Source: Flavobacteriaceae bacterium
GTDB lineage: Bacteria; Bacteroidota; Bacteroidia; Flavobacteriales; Flavobacteriaceae
NCBI GenBank assembly: GCA_018402385.1
Contig: JAGYJA010000011.1
Location: 287,765 to 351,764 of the forward strand
Direction of reading: 5' to 3'
DNA length: 64,000 nucleotides
Made by a program: the position numbers and the translations under genes. The notes under the pieces are model-generated. The model did not search any database, was not told where the DNA came from, and saw nothing but the letters and a program-made list of their open reading frames with translations. Of this stretch, positions 63,961 to 64,000 are shown in pieces (the first letter of the stretch is position 1; each line of letters begins with the position of its first letter).

Positions 63961-64000
63961 TGAAATAGAATTTTTATTAAATAGTTATTTGATAGGTATT

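Overview
The window is AT-rich DNA from a member of the Bacteroidota, almost certainly a Flavobacteriaceae bacterium. The evidence is two secreted proteins with type IX secretion (T9SS) C-terminal sorting domains, many promoters with the Bacteroidota -7 element TAnnTTTG, and lineage-typical families (DUF4290, DUF6495, DUF2891, MltG, AlgH, HU). The genus cannot be read from the sequence. Most of it is ordinary chromosomal housekeeping DNA with short gaps and genes on both strands.

Layout. 1-5.6 kb: end of a T9SS subtilase, a ComM/YifB-type AAA protein, a GNAT-nitrilase fusion and an aldehyde dehydrogenase. 5.7-10.3 kb: a DUF2891 lipoprotein, then a tightly packed operon with an Nramp-like transporter lacking the usual metal ligands and the 5-oxoprolinase genes pxpABC; pxpA carries a frameshift. 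10.5-14 kb: a small protein, a membrane protein, a histidine kinase and a NarL-type regulator, with an IS982-family element (itself frameshifted) splitting the membrane protein gene. 14-24.4 kb: pseudouridine synthase, panB, a 1017-residue secreted protein with MACPF, ankyrin-like and LysM parts, serine dehydratase, mltG, a lysozyme-like protein, an RsmI-like methylase with a frameshift, and a T9SS sugar dehydrogenase. 24.5-46 kb: dnaA, a ribD/HAD/transporter/yigZ operon, prmC, OmpA-like protein and porin, purB, a class III sirtuin, RNA methylases, a DEAD-box helicase, rdgB, rlmH, nadC, priA. 46-51.9 kb: a LytTR regulator, rpsF-rpsR-rplI, a DUF6495 gene with a frameshift, an ABC permease, hisS.

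51.9-53.5 kb is the most unusual part: a tandem array with a period of 361-362 bp. Three units hold identical 87-codon GIY-YIG nuclease genes, a fourth is scrambled, and every unit carries the 3' part of a tRNA-Met gene. A tRNA-Met 5' half with its own promoter lies at the right end. No intact tRNA can be assembled from contiguous sequence here. 53.6-64 kb: a START-like protein, a class IV aminotransferase, algH-like gene, HU, fmt, recQ, an AAA_28 kinase-like protein, DUF493, DUF4290, murA (with Asp instead of the fosfomycin-target Cys), a repeat-containing lipoprotein split by a frameshift, and a DUF4440-like secreted protein.

Five otherwise well-preserved reading frames (pxpA, the transposase, the RsmI-like gene, the DUF6495 gene, the repeat lipoprotein) are each broken by what looks like one inserted or lost base. 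Together with the scrambled fourth repeat unit this raises the possibility of base-level sequencing or assembly errors, so these breaks should be confirmed before any is called a real mutation.
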